DNA from: Taenia hydatigena
Taxonomy: Eukaryota > Platyhelminthes > Cestoda > Cyclophyllidea > Taeniidae
Length of the DNA: 64,000 bases
NCBI GenBank assembly: GCA_036345935.2
Contig: JADWOT020001311.1
Coordinates: forward strand, 124,001-188,000
Reading direction: 5' to 3'
In this document: positions 33,545-45,700 of the stretch, in pieces
Position numbering within the stretch: the stretch's first letter is position 1
Layout of the letters: every line of letters begins with the position of its first letter
Position numbers and translations under genes: made by a program
The notes under the pieces: generated by a model
Told to the model about the DNA's origin: nothing
The model's input: the letters and a program-made list of their open reading frames with translations, nothing else
Databases searched by the model: none

Positions 33545-34913
33545 TTCTTATCCGGAGTTTCTCCAATGATGGTCACCGTTCTGGTTGTGCGTCCCAGCAG
33601 GATTTCTTGATGCAGTAAACTTCTTTCTCGTACGCTTCACCTTGTATTACGGCGATAAAATGCGTCCGCCCTCACAAAGGACCTAATGATAATTATTGCG
33701 TGGACGATCGGACGTGGTTCGAAACAAAAGGCTTAAAAAAGCATAGTGGAGATACACACTCATTGCATGGAAATAATAGCGAACAAATCTCTCTCATATT
33801 GAAACGCGTCAAAACCTGGCAAATGAACTAATCCATGTGCTTTGTGTCTCCGTGAGTTAGAACATCGAGTATAAGGGCCCCGAAGGACCAAACTTCGACT
33901 CAAATATTCCGTTGATAGCCACTTATCATTGCCTTCAGTGTCAAAGAAGCTAAAATGCGATAAAGACGGCAAGAAGAATGCAATCCTTCATGCAATCCCT
34001 AAAGCTGACTGATAATTTCTAATGGTGAGCATTTAAGGACCGCATTATATAAATGAATGGAATTTTAAATAAAATCAGGAATTTCGGTCCGTTTTAAATC
34101 AGTGAGCCTCAAATAGCCACTTCTGTTAACCATAAATCTCAAGATACATCGCGGCCATCACGACTTAGACGCCCAGCTAAACAAAAAGAGGTTGAGTCCA
34201 TTATTGCTGATGAACTCGTTCGTACCGTTGAGACATGTTTTCCCATTGGCAAAGCGCACGTTATCAATGGTGCTGTTAAAGGCTTTATAGTTTATAAATC
34301 ATTGTGAAATTCGTTTGCCGGTTCTGGTCGTAGAGATGATAAGCGCGTCCGAAGTAGCCGGCCAATGATCGCAAGCCTGGACGTGTCAGAGTCACTTAGG
34401 GCGAAATGGATTGTGTGAGAAGCGTGCTCGTCGATTAGTCTGAAATGGTTGGTTTATCTTTTTAAGTGATTTTCTTCCTGCCTCTCTTCTATGGGTAATA
34501 AAAAGCAACTAAGTGGCAGACAAAGCCTAAAACTGAATCTTATTCAGCCAGATGTTCTATTCGCGAAGTCTGTGGTGTACGATGCCACATGTTTTGCTAT
34601 AAGGGACAAGTAGTTTTGTTAGGTAAAGCGAAAGTGCACAAGGATGGGAGAACGACAGTGGGCAACAACATGCAAATAAATTTCATGTAGTCCAGTTGGC
34701 ATCCCTCAGCAATCTTGAGGTAGTCCCGAAGGGCACCGTCAGCCACGAAGTCATTGACAATGAAGACTTTATTGCCATGCGCCACCAGAGGCAAAATGGA
34801 TTGATGCAAAAGTCTTGGCGTTGTTCATCTCACCTCTGGATAGGCTTTAACATTTCTCTATTGTCATCTTAATCCTGCGGATAAAAATTGGATAGACTGC
34901 ACCAAAGTCGACC
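33545..34913 (-). pseudogene. Decayed protein tyrosine kinase gene, KIN copy 2
   Basis: Kinase subdomains appear in order on the minus strand. 34860-34913: DFGAVYPIFIRRIKMTIEK (glycine loop, beta-3). 34597-34809: LHQSILPLVAHGNKVFIVND, FVADGALRDYLKIAEG and QLDYMKFICML (hinge to helix E). 34090-34165: a broken catalytic loop (RD, then RFMVNRSGYLRLTDL). 33850-33930: KWLSTE, a frame shift, then VWSFGALILDVLTHGDTKHM (subdomains VIII-IX). 33545-33625: EVYCIKKSCWDAQPER, a TGA, then PSLEKLR (subdomain XI). Gaps between blocks suit introns. At least two in-frame stops and two or more shifts make it non-functional. The tyrosine kinase class is inferred from the hinge and the C-W-x-x-x-P-E block. Confidence 0.8.
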
Positions 34914-34919
34914 CTTACT

Positions 34920-36400
34920 ATCATTTTCTCCAATCTTACCTCCCCCCAACGGATGAAAGGATCCACCCTACGTATACATGCCTAAACCAAACTGACCCCA
35001 CAGGTGAGAAAGAGAAAGAAATTGAATAAGGAAAAATCCAGGTCATCGACTGTTGCTACAGGTAGATGACTGAAGCGCGATGCCAAAATCATGCCAAGCT
35101 TTGTGATTTTGACAGCAGCGAACCCTTATCCTGCACAACTCGATTTGATGAGGGTTGAAGCAGTCATTTTAAAAGTTAAAGGGAGAGACATAAAGTTGGT
35201 AAGGCAATTGAGGAGACCACTATCTTACAAATGGTATCGACACTCCGCCAACCAGGATTCACATAGTCATGGCAAGACCTACAACAGGAAAGCATTGCTG
35301 AAATAACAAGTTAGATGAATGCCTGTGCCCATCCTGGACCCATTAAAAAGTAATCCTCTTTCAGGTGAATTAAACTTGGAGCGATTTGTCTAAAAATTGA
35401 ATCAAAATGAAGGGTTCCCCTAAAGCCGACTGAAATGTACGAATGAGCAGACTTATAATCATTTGATGTCATCAAGGGCGGGTGATAGTGCATATGAGTG
35501 GATCCTCAGTACACGAACCACCATGGAAATGTTACAAATCAGAGGGCGGCAAGGCATGCAGGAATGGGTGGACATGGAATTTAACTGCACAGAGTAGTGG
35601 ATGGGAAGATGAGTACTGGGGAAGTAAATCATTATCAGCAGTGCAAAGACTGCATTGGTCCCACATGCACCCGTCAACACTCCAACAGCCGAATGCTGGC
35701 TGCAAACATGAGGCATGATGTCCTAGTCAGGCGATTGGTGCTGCTGGAGATGGGTATCCTAGCACTCACCCCATTTGCCATCCCCAGATCAGCCACTTCA
35801 TCTCCACTTAGGCAGGAGGAGTAGTGCTGCTGACAAGCTATTGAGCAAAAGCGCAAAATATTTATATCATTCTGATTATCCATGCAATGTTTCATGCCAC
35901 CAACTCAAGCGCATTTGTCGTTAACTGTGGTGACTGCTGGCGCAAGGACTCTTCGCGATTGACTCAGTTCAACCAATCGCCACGCAACCCATTTGGTGCA
36001 CACCCACCTTTTATCGGCTCTTGGGTGGTACGATCCGCATCAGGTGTGATGGAGGCGCCTTTGGAGACAAGAATGCATCCCATTACCACAAGCCTCTAAT
36101 TCACAGTTTCCTTGACGTCAAAGCCTGTTTCGAAGGCTTTCCCCCAATTACGATTGCATACAGCTTCACCCTTCCTCTCATTCGTCGGCGGCTGCACACT
36201 CGAGGGAATGAAGCACTGGGTAGACTCCTGCGTGAACAGGTTTGTAGGTGATGACTGGTGTGCGCAGATGTGGCAGCCCTATATAGATTTGTGGAAGACG
36301 CAAAGCAGCGCTGTAGACTCGTCAGTGTACTGACTCCTGACTGGTAATGCTCTGATGCCTGTGTGAACTAAGTAGTGAGTTGCAAATGTCTTGTTGCCTT
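34920..36400 (-). repeat. KIN copy 2, upstream segments
   Basis: This is collinear with 47.65-48.8 kb. On the minus strand AHSYISVGFRGTLHFDSI (35396-35449) matches AHSPISIGFEGNFLFDSI at 47685-47738, which suggests another decayed exon 5' of the kinase domain. The last part (36.1-36.4 kb) also recurs at 41.0-41.3 kb. Confidence 0.55.
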
Positions 36401-36419
36401 GGTATCGCCCTTTGTATTT

Positions 36420-39030
36420 TCTCCGCTGTCCACACATGGATGGTTGAGTATGGAGTCAATACCGAAGAGTCGTTTCACTGCCAAATTCTTGATCAAACAC
36501 CATGCTATGTAGCCGCGTTGCCCTTTGAAACCTAAGGTAGCATTTTCATTCCGTGTGTTTTTTTTTAATAGGCAACAATAAGCAGTCTGGTTCTTTCTTG
36601 CTCTAGTAGATAAATTTGATTCAAAGTAGACATTCAACTGGAATATATTCAAAGTAAGAATGCTAAGAAATTAGTAGGTAGGTGATCAGCGATAGAGACA
36701 ACTTTTAAAGATTACGGTTTCTTCCCAGCTATTGTACAATACCTCTTGATCATTTCGATCTTGCCCTTAATTAGTGACTGCTTATGTGTGTGCACTTGTT
36801 ACATTTTAATCGAGTTTTCATCCTCGCATGCATCTGCAACATGCCATTTCGCGTTTATTGATAGCACATGAAAGAGATTCCAAAGTTGGTGGGTCATTGA
36901 TGGAAGCATACGCATAACCGGGAGACGACTTGGTGTTTTGTGTTCCTGCAAGGTGAAAGCGAGAAGAGATGAATACTGGTGGTCGGCGGTCCCGAAATCA
37001 AGATCAAACGTCGCAATCAAATATCGAACCATGCGCGAAGTCGTCGAGCAACGGCGCTCAATGTACTCGACCACTGGTTGTGCCACCCTCAGCAAATTCG
37101 TGGGGTAAAACGAATATGCACTACTAACCCAACCTCCTGCTTTCCACTACTTCGATCTATGCATTGCAGAAATTGAGCTCACTCTAGCAAGTCCTATTCA
37201 TTTTACCGGGATTTCCCTACCAAAATTAGCTGTTGATGAGAAGCCTCAACCGTGAGCTCATGTGGGTTACTGGATGCTTTAGTGAGCAGGTCGAGGCTTG
37301 AAGAAGAGCTACAACATTGGAAAGGTTAAGGGATTTGTAGACGGTAATTAGGAGATTCCAGCAAGGACCACAACTAAGTCATCAGTCCTCATTGCTGGAA
37401 CCACTGCATTGCAGTCAACAGTAGGCCTTCTAATCCTGTCGACGTTTCCTCACCTTCCACCTCTTCTTTAACTGAACTTGTAAACACTTCTTCCATTCAT
37501 GATACTGTAATAAGATGACAAAAAACTGTAGAAAAATTGGCTTTGAAGGGTTGCACAAGATTTTGCAAGTGTTTTCTTTTAACGTGACGTCAATCAGTGT
37601 GACGCGTGGTGGTAAAATGTGGTGACGGTCGTGTCTGCGGCTCCTTTGTTCACAGATGGCCTGACGTTAGGAGCGAATCTCACTGACGCGGATTGCACAC
37701 TGACGATCAGTGCGCAACTCCTGTGTTAGATCCACGCAACTGAATCCAATGGAATTGAATGCTGATGTTGGTGATGTTTTAACCACCTGCTAGCGCCTCC
37801 TGTTAAAGAACGCTATCGCTTAACCCCACGTGTCCAATACACGTTTCCTACTAGGCGACGATTAAGACGGCTGTTTATTTACACCCGGCTTGCCTCTGTC
37901 TACAGTTCAAGCAGCATCGCAGGTCATTTTTGCATGCCTGAAGCACTGAAAATGCTCCAATTTTCGGCTTGTACGTAGCAACCCAGAGAGTCTAGACGTG
38001 ATGGGCCCTTGCTCTGCCAATCGCTTGAGTATCGCTTTATTTTCCTACTGATTAGGCCTTGCTGAAGGTGTCAGTGGTGGCGATTTTATGCCACCCCGAA
38101 TTCTGCCCAGTTTTAAGGCCATGTGTCTTACAGAAACCTCGAGTAGCTGTTGCTCCCCTAATGCATTCTACCTGCTATTCCTCTGTGAATTTGCCTTTGA
38201 TTTTTCGCCTTAGGTGCACCATCGCCAAGTGATAGCTCTACTCTCTACAGCTACCAACACGAGTAACACCGACGCTAGCCACATTTTCTACGTCAAAGTG
38301 ACGTTTTCAAGTAACCTCCAAGGTTGTTCCCTCAATAAGGGTAAAAGGGCCTTAAAAAATTGTGGACGGCTGTTATGAACACTCAACACTTCCCAACTAT
38401 ATTTTCGTGCAACCCCTCTTTTGTTCTGAATGGACATTGGGCAAAAAGGAACAATTCGTTTACTCCTCAGGCATGCTCGCTTTGCAATGGAAAGCAGTAG
38501 TGGACAAATTCGTCGCTACCATGTGGCCACCTACTGAAGCAATTGAGGTGCATCCACACTCCCGAATCGCCTGTTAAAATGGGTGGCAGCCAGAAATTGG
38601 GTTAAAAATCGCATTTATAACTCCACAGATCTTAACAGCCCTCAAGAACACACCAACGAGGCAAGTCCGTAGCATTTCACGTTAGCTTGGCTAGGTGTTG
38701 GCCAACAAATTGTCCATCCAGAGGTAAGGAATACAAACTTAATCGTAGCTTCCTCCTAAAAATTCCTCCAGTTGGTTAGAACTGTCCCATTCACCTGAAT
38801 CACCTAAGCTCTCACTCATTCAGTCACATGCTTCTTTCAAAAATTTTGCCAGCAAAATCTAGCAAAGTGGAAGCGGTGGACCAAAGTGAATGCAGACTCT
38901 GCAACATACACGTAAGACAAACAAAAAGGTTGAATTAGGTGCAATGTGCATATCTATTTAGAACGCACACAAATGCGTTGACAACAGGCAAAAGAAGACG
39001 CAAAGGTGGTGAAGTATATAAAATCATCGT
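36420..39030. other. No gene seen
   Basis: Short frames at 36368-36652, 36799-37095 and 38362-38577 have no recognised domains. No repeat partner was found with confidence. This stretch lies directly 3' (minus-strand sense) of the Hsp70 pseudogene. Confidence 0.3.
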
Positions 39031-39040
39031 TGGCTGACGT

Positions 39041-40913
39041 TCAAATCGCCCTAAGTCTTGGCGTTCCTTTAGGTTTTGCGTTTCTCTGATTCATCAAAAG
39101 GCTGCACACGCTCTCAAACTTCTTGCGCATTCGCTCATAATCCTCCTTTGTGGCCTGATTTTCGGTGCCCGTCCACTTAAGAGCCTTCTCACACTGCGCT
39201 ATTATTGGTTTTTTATTATCCTCCAATATCTTCTGCTTCAACTCCTCTTTCTCCAACCTTCGTTTTATGCTGCAGATGCAGTCCACCAACTCACGCTTCG
39301 CTCCCATTCTACTCCTCTCCTTCTCATCCTCCTGCTTGCTTGTCTCCGCATCCTTCAGCATTCGCTCTGGCTCCTCCTTAGACAGACGACCTACGTAGTT
39401 GCTGATCTAAATGCTGCTCCGTTTCTTTGTCGAACTTTTCACCGCTGATACTTGGAGAATGCCATTTTCGTCGATCTCAAAGGTCGTGTCAAATACAGTC
39501 TCACCACGCGGCTTCGGTGGGAAACCGGTCACAGTGAACTCACCCAACAAGTGGCTGGGTGTTGCTCTTGCGCGTTCGCCTTCAAAAACCTTGAATGTAA
39601 CTGACGTTTGATTGTCGCCAGTTGTTGTGCGGTGGCATGTTTGCTTTGTTGGAATCGGCGTGTTACGCTTTACTACCGTCAACATCGAACCAAGAGAGTC
39701 TTCCAAACCCAATGAGAGTGTTGTCGCCTTGGGAAACACTAAATCATGCACTGCCGCCGAACTCTGACCAGTCAGATTGGCCGCAAACATGGCTGCACCG
39801 TAGGCTACTGCCTCGTCTGCGTTGATGGATCTCTTCACCTCTTTACCACCGAAGAAGTTCTGCAACATCTTTGCCACCTTCAGAATACGCGTCGAACCAC
39901 CCACCAGCACAATTGTGCGGATATCTGCCTTCTCCATCTCCGCATCGCTTATGGCAGTCTCTACGGCATCCATCGTCCTTCCAAAGAGGTTCGAGCACAA
40001 ATACTCAAACCGGATCCGTGTGAGACTAGCACTGAAATCGATGCCCTTGAACAGCGACTCGATGCAAACGTCAGTGCTCTCAGCCAAGCTCAGCATCCGC
40101 CTTGCTTGTTCACACCCCCTTCTTAAACGACTGATGGCTGTTTTGCTTGCTGTCAAGTCTTCCTTTGTTCCCCCTCTTAAATATCTCCACACAATGATCC
40201 ACTAGTATGGAAGTGATGTCCTCATCACCCAAATGCGTGTCCCCGCCAGCCGCCTTCACCTCGAATTCCCCAGTCCGTATGGACATGATGGAGATGCCAA
40301 AGGTGTCGCGACCCCAATCAAAGATGAGCAAATTACGCTGCTTGTCAGACTTCTTGTCCATTCCGTAGGCAATGGCAGCTGCGGTCGGCTCACTGATGAG
40401 GCGCAGGACGTTTAAGCCCGCCAGTTTTCCAGCGTTGATGGTGGCCAGACGCTGGTTGACATTAAAGTAGGCTGGCACCATGATGACAGCATTTGTCGCC
40501 TTCTGGTCTAGGTACTTCCCTGCTGTCTCCTTCACCTTCGACAGCACCATTGACGATATCTGCTCAGCAATGAATTGCTTTGTCTTGCCGCAATGCCGCA
40601 CCTCAATCTTCGGTATTTCTCCGGAATCTATCACTTTGAAGGGCCACCGCTTCATGTCTCTCTGTACTTCTTCATCTTCGAAACGGCGCCCGATCAACCG
40701 CTTTACATCAAACACTGTGTTGGGAGGGTTCATGGTTGCCTGGTTTACTGCAGCCTCACCGATAAGGCGTTCCTTATCAGTAAAAGCCACACAACTGGGC
40801 GTTGTGCGGTTGCCCTGGCCATTAGCGATTATTTCAACCATGTCATTCTGGAAAACACCGACGCAGGAGAATGCTGTACCCGGGTCAGTTTTGATGGCTA
40901 GACCAACCGACAT
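39041..40913 (-). pseudogene. Hsp70 pseudogene, cytosolic type
   Basis: This is an intronless copy of about 624 codons covering nearly the whole cytosolic Hsp70 chaperone. Retained motifs include [49 protein letters not shown]-like NADEAVAYGAA and NGILQVSAV. Damage: an extra base in a C5 run at 40170-40174 shifts the frame after IFKR, and a TAG at 39407-39409 stops the frame in the beta-domain linker. The C-terminal lid continues in the same frame (GRLSKEEPERMLKDAE) to 39041. The tail ends GTPRLRAI, with no GGMP repeats or EEVD. Nucleotide-binding motifs are altered too: the first phosphate motif reads KTDPGTAFS and the second reads [10 protein letters not shown], losing conserved glycines and an aspartate. 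No HSE or TATA box is seen upstream, and no poly-A tract at the 3' side. Confidence 0.93.
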
Positions 40914-41039
40914 ACTTCTTTGAGGTTCGCAAATGCTATGACCTATGGACTGATAATGATGGCCTTCACGATCACTGCAGTTCCTAATATCATTTGGGAC
41001 TGATGATGCAAGACCTATCCACGATGTGCGCTAACTACT

Positions 41040-41310
41040 CAAACACCCCTTGCCAACCAGCGTCTAGCACTGCTGCAGTGCTTTGTCCCGTTGGTTGACG
41101 ACAACACAGTCGAAGGGCGTGACACACAACGCAGGATCCGTTGTAAATACTTCGGTGTGTGTGTAGCGACGTGAGCAGTGGTGACAGCACAAATGCAGCA
41201 CTGAATGGGGACCAATGCAATGAGTCATGACTGACAGTGTGGTGATGTCGGTGACACCTAAGTAGTGCCATGAAGCAAATTTACAAAGGCACTTAGCGTT
41301 CACTGTGGAA
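41040..41310 (+). repeat. Copy of the far 5' KIN-unit segment
   Basis: GTGAGCAGTGGTGACAGC, CACAAATGCAGCACTG and GACTGACAGTGTGGTGATG match 48.64-48.76 kb, with a weaker match at 36.25-36.36 kb. It lies immediately upstream (minus-strand sense) of the Hsp70 pseudogene. Confidence 0.5.
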
Positions 41311-41319
41311 CAGGTGATG

Positions 41320-41850
41320 AAAAGTAGAAAAGCGCAGTATCTACAAGGAGCGCAAACTAAGCCCAAAACGAAGAATGTCTTTGTAATACTTGGAGCACAA
41401 CAAACTCAGGCACACAAGAACTACTTAAGATCGTCAACGCACAAAGGAACGCCTTTATTTCAGCTACCAATGCTAAACTGTTTAGTAGTCAACACTGCTA
41501 TATAATCACTCATTTTACTTGAAGTTTCCATGAGAGAATAGTTGCTGGCATATTCGGCGTCTAGTTTTACACTATTGTGTTGTCATGAGGCAAATCAGGC
41601 GTTGCAAGAACTGAGAGACAATTCGAAAACAAAAGAACGTTCATGAAATGGGTGCCGAGCAAAAGGCTACAAGCTTTTGTGAAGTGTGCGCTTAGGATAC
41701 TTCAGAAGGACGAAATCTATCCACATGAGTAAAACGGGTGTGGAACAATAAGCAGGCATTGATCACTTTATTGAGAGGTACTTCCTTTGTGTGTGAGGGT
41801 CGTGAGAGATGAGGTAGGCCGCCGATTTGATGAGGGAGGGCACTGTTATG
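41320..41850. other. No gene seen
   Basis: Short frames only, with no motif or repeat match. Confidence 0.3.
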
Positions 41851-41859
41851 ATTGTAAGG

Positions 41860-43250
41860 TGCATGACTTTGCATCACTTTAGAAAATAGGTGAACATTAA
41901 CGAACCTTGCTGTTACTAGCCCGATTTGATCCACACTGTTAAAAGTCTTTTTCAAATGTAACAACTCGATGCAGATAATGTGGATGTGTTAATTTGCATT
42001 AATGTCCGATACTGTGGACATTTCAAGCAGCCGCTAACGCACTTAATAGAAACAGGGACACAGTCACCACTCTCAGTAAAAGCGCAGTTCTTCGCAAAAG
42101 TGCTGCAACCTGTCAATGGAGAGTGTTTAACGTGGTGGTAAGGCGGATTGATGGTTCTCTTACAACTCGGGCAATCTGAAGGCAACTTAAAAGACGGCAA
42201 AGCGAATGTCAGTGTCGATTTATCACGCAATATCTGACTCTAGCTTAGTTACTACACAATAATGGTTATGAGGAGTGAAGTGAGGATGTGTCTCTTCCAG
42301 TTAGTCGTCGTTAACTATCTGCCTGACTACTGCGATCAGCATTCACTTTAACCTGCCGTACCGTTAAATTTGACCTAGACGACTGATACTCAGCTGGTGG
42401 TACGAAAGAATCAGCTGTGTGGTAGCGGCCCCAATGTGCGTGATGGGCAAGGCACAGCTCATCCCATTGTACCACGCATCCATATGCGTGACGCAAAGGT
42501 TCATCCTAAACTTGATGTCTAAGCAATAAGAGAACTAGCTTCTCTTTTGACTTGACTACTTCCTGCTTATGGGTAGCCAAATGGAAATAGAAAAGGAACT
42601 TTGCTTAAAGTAAAACGATTTCAGAGAGCAAGAATATACTTTAAAAGTCTTCATTAAAAGCCAATATGAAAAGCTGGGATGCCATGTATTCTACAGTATG
42701 AATTGGCGCATCTGAAAATGCTCGATAGGCCTTACTTTAGCCTTCAATGTGATCCGCTAATCGAAAACACCGCTGCTATCGACACTTTAAAATACAGAAT
42801 AGCAGAACCACTTAATGCGGCTTTTTGAAATTTTAATGGAAACTAACGAATCCATAAATGGAAAGAATTGCTTCTTTCCCTTTAACACTTTGCATGCTTA
42901 GGAAGTCACATGCACTTTGCGCTGTGACTACTTGGCCATATCCTGAGTCCATATTGTCGCATTACACGCTATGCCTTTGCGCTGCTACCAGAATACTGCG
43001 GTGGCTCAAACAAACGTTTGCAGATCAATCTGGTAAAGACTATTGTAAAATACCACCACAATTGTGAGTCAATGGATGTTGAATGCTTCGACCAGTTAAA
43101 AAAGGAAGGTATAGCAGTAAGGTGAGCAGAACCCACCAACAGTCGCCAATTGTCTGCGCTTGGTTATAACAGCAATTCCAGAATTACCCACTATTGTTAC
43201 TTGCAAGGTGAGTGATGTTTATCCAACAAGACCCGTGGGTACTATTTAAG
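41860..43250 (-). repeat. Family A copy 4 (longest)
   Basis: This copy spans both halves seen separately elsewhere. Minus-strand frames are: the GYGQ exon at about 42.89-43.02 kb, RHAYGCVVQWDELCLAHHAH at about 42.42-42.49 kb, and a cysteine-rich frame at 41952-42230 (ALPSFKLPSDCPSCKRTINP, then TFAKNCAFTESGDCVPVSIK). The cysteine-rich frame is still open here, but the relative at 18.97-19.24 kb has stops. I do not recognise the protein. Confidence 0.6.
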
Positions 43251-43616
43251 CATGTATATTTTGCTATATTTTAATCCCTTATTTAAATGTTTACGTTGTG
43301 CCTAGCGTCAACTCGGTTGAATACAAAGCTTCTTTATTTTCGGGTTGGTAAGTCAAGGCACGCCTAGTCTAGTGCTTCAGTGACGCGACGTAGTTGTAGA
43401 GGCCCCTGGTGAAGTGGTGCAGGGCTGGACGCAGACGAGTGGAACTAGACGTAGAAGGCCAACGCCTCCTGTTACTGAAATTTGTTTATTTGTTACTGCA
43501 GCGTATCCCAACACTTACACCGGCGTGTGGTAAAACTTTTGTGAGTAAATGTCAACATTCCAACTTGACGCTGGCATTGAAGCTGAGTCATTGGATCTAC
43601 TATTTGTGCCACAAAA

Positions 43617-43919
43617 ATGTTGAAAATGTTGAAACAATCCATTTTTAGTGCTATTTTGAGTCAGGAAAGAAAAGATAATCGTTTTTTAATTATCGCTGGC
43701 CTTCAACCGCTGGCAAAAGTAGCTACAGGCGCAGTCAAGCGCGCCAACCACATTTTCGACCTCGACTTTGGGTGCATTGGAGACGTGACTGATAAAAATA
43801 AGAAGTTGATAAAGAAAAGCTATAAAAAGTATCAAAAAAACAGTAGCTACACTACATCCTTAGCAAAAGTACGTCTTAGCAGGCTTTGTAAAACAACACT
43901 TTCACAATCAAAATCTTGA
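43617..43919 (+). CDS. Unsupported 100-codon open frame
   Basis: A lysine-rich frame with ATG (MLKMLKQSIFSAILSQER) runs to TGA. It has no domain, no second copy and no splice context, and AT-rich composition could produce it by chance. A real short gene is not excluded. Confidence 0.12.
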   Translation: MLKMLKQSIFSAILSQERKDNRFLIIAGLQPLAKVATGAVKRANHIFDLDFGCIGDVTDKNKKLIKKSYKKYQKNSSYTTSLAKVRLSRLCKTTLSQSKS

Positions 43920-44199
43920 AATAATTGAGACAAACTACGATATAATTTCTACAAACGCTTTTATTTTATGATTCTTTTAATGTTATTTTGACTTTTGCCT
44001 ATAAAACGACCCACTTTGTTTGCTTTTTTAATCCCTATATTAACTCTAAAAGGCAAAAGAAAACAGATCTGTTTGAGCGTATGGGTATAGAGGCATTCGA
44101 ATTGCCTTTAGAAACTATGTAAGCGCTCTGGCATTGCAGAACCATTTGGTTACTTGTGTTCCCTCTCGTTGTGGAAAAAGATCCATGTTTGCAACCGCA

Positions 44200-45700
44200 T
44201 TAGCCTCAAAAAATTACGCACATATAATTTAACAACAATGACATTCTTTTTTTTGTTATGGCTTGTATCCCACATGTCACGCATGTGTGACGTGCGACAT
44301 CTTGCAGGCAATCAGGGCATGACATGTAATGCTGGAAGCGTAATTTCAATAATTAATCGCAGTCAAGGCAAGCTTGTAAGAACCTGATACAAAAGGTCTA
44401 AACTTCAGTCTAGTTCTTCAAGAAGAACACCACCACTCAGTGGGATCCTCCTGGTCCTGAGATGCCTCGCACACCTCAATGGAGTGGTCTACTCTCTCCA
44501 TCCACAACCTCGTCTTTAGTATAGCACTTTGATCCGAATGACTTGAATAGGAGACTAGAGGTCGACTGAGATCGTTGGATCAGCATATTGAAGGGCGGTG
44601 AGAAGGTTGGCTGGGATGTTGGCGTTTAGAGGATATACTGGGAATGTCGCGTCCATCTCACTTCGTTTGAGGCAGTTGTGTGACTATTGAATGGTTTAGG
44701 CCCCAGAAATATGGAAGAACTTTACAGTGTGAATCATCTTTTACTTATAATGGTAAAAATATTTATGAGCTTGCCCAATCGCGTCCCCTGACTTGCATGC
44801 CTCCTCACTCGTGTGGGCATTCAATCACTCCTTCTCCCACTTGCGATACCCGTGGAGGCGTAACAGGGCTACCTAAAGGCTCATTTGGCATACTTTTAAC
44901 TTATGGTGTTTTATTTAAAAATGTGCTAATGTGGAAAGTTGATGGCAGTGCGAGTTTCATCCAGCAACGTTTGTTCCATTCACCTCCTCTGTAGATCATG
45001 GCCGGTTCCTTTCAGCCAGAGATGAGGTGATTGTTCACCAACCTTGTCCTCTGGCAGCGCCACCGGGTTGGAACTCAGCTTTTGCTGATCTCAATTAATG
45101 CAAATTATTTGGCAATTCCACCACGAAACGATACGTGAATAAGTAAACGGTTTGGCGATGCCAGGTTGCTTTCCAGTTATTGAACGTTGCTTAGAATGCA
45201 TGAGTAACCCAAAACCTAAATATAATTATTCAGTGCTGGCACTTTCAAATATGTCAGAGGTCAGTGCCATTGCATGTCATTTCGCGCCACTGAAGCGTCT
45301 CAGACACTGTAGCTCAAAATTGGCCGTCTCCTCTGACCAGCTGTCAGCCACTCTGGATTCACTGAGACTCCTTTTGCGCATTTCTCTGTGTTGTGGAACG
45401 AGTATCTGGTTAGGCGGTCGGTGAGGTCTTGACCACGCAAGTATATGCGCAAATCAAAGCAGTAGGTGATGATAATTTCTAGTCGAGGGCACCATAAAAC
45501 TGGAACTACCACGTGGTCATCACGTGAGGTGAATGGAGAGGGTAGTCTTGATGTAGATCGCAGTCGCCTTCGCTCTAGCCAACCATCTGCAGACGGAATT
45601 GCAATGAGCGTAAGAAATTTGCACTCAATATTTTGCTTTCTCCGACAACATTTCTTTCTCCACCGCGCTTCCAATAAAGAAGGCTCTGTTCTGAATATGA
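44200..45700 (+). repeat. PAL family copy 5
   Basis: This copy has the left hairpin at 44276-44291, GCAATCAGGGCATGACATG, GTCAAGGCAAGCTTGTAAGA, GTGCTAATGTGGAAAGTTGA near 44922, then the CTCCTCTGACCAGCTGTCAG block near 45330, the tRNA-like TCTGGTTAGGCGGTCGG stretch near 45405 and a CACGTGGTCATCACGTGAGG block near 45510. The right hairpin is missing. Confidence 0.6.
44276..44291. other. Left hairpin of PAL copy 5
   Basis: GTCACG and TGTGAC pair around a CATG loop with one G-T pair. Confidence 0.55.

Noticed and set aside
39165..40923. Long plus-strand open frames over the Hsp70 region (for example 39822-40205 and 40480-40923)
   Set aside because: They are antisense to the Hsp70 reading frame and carry no independent motif.
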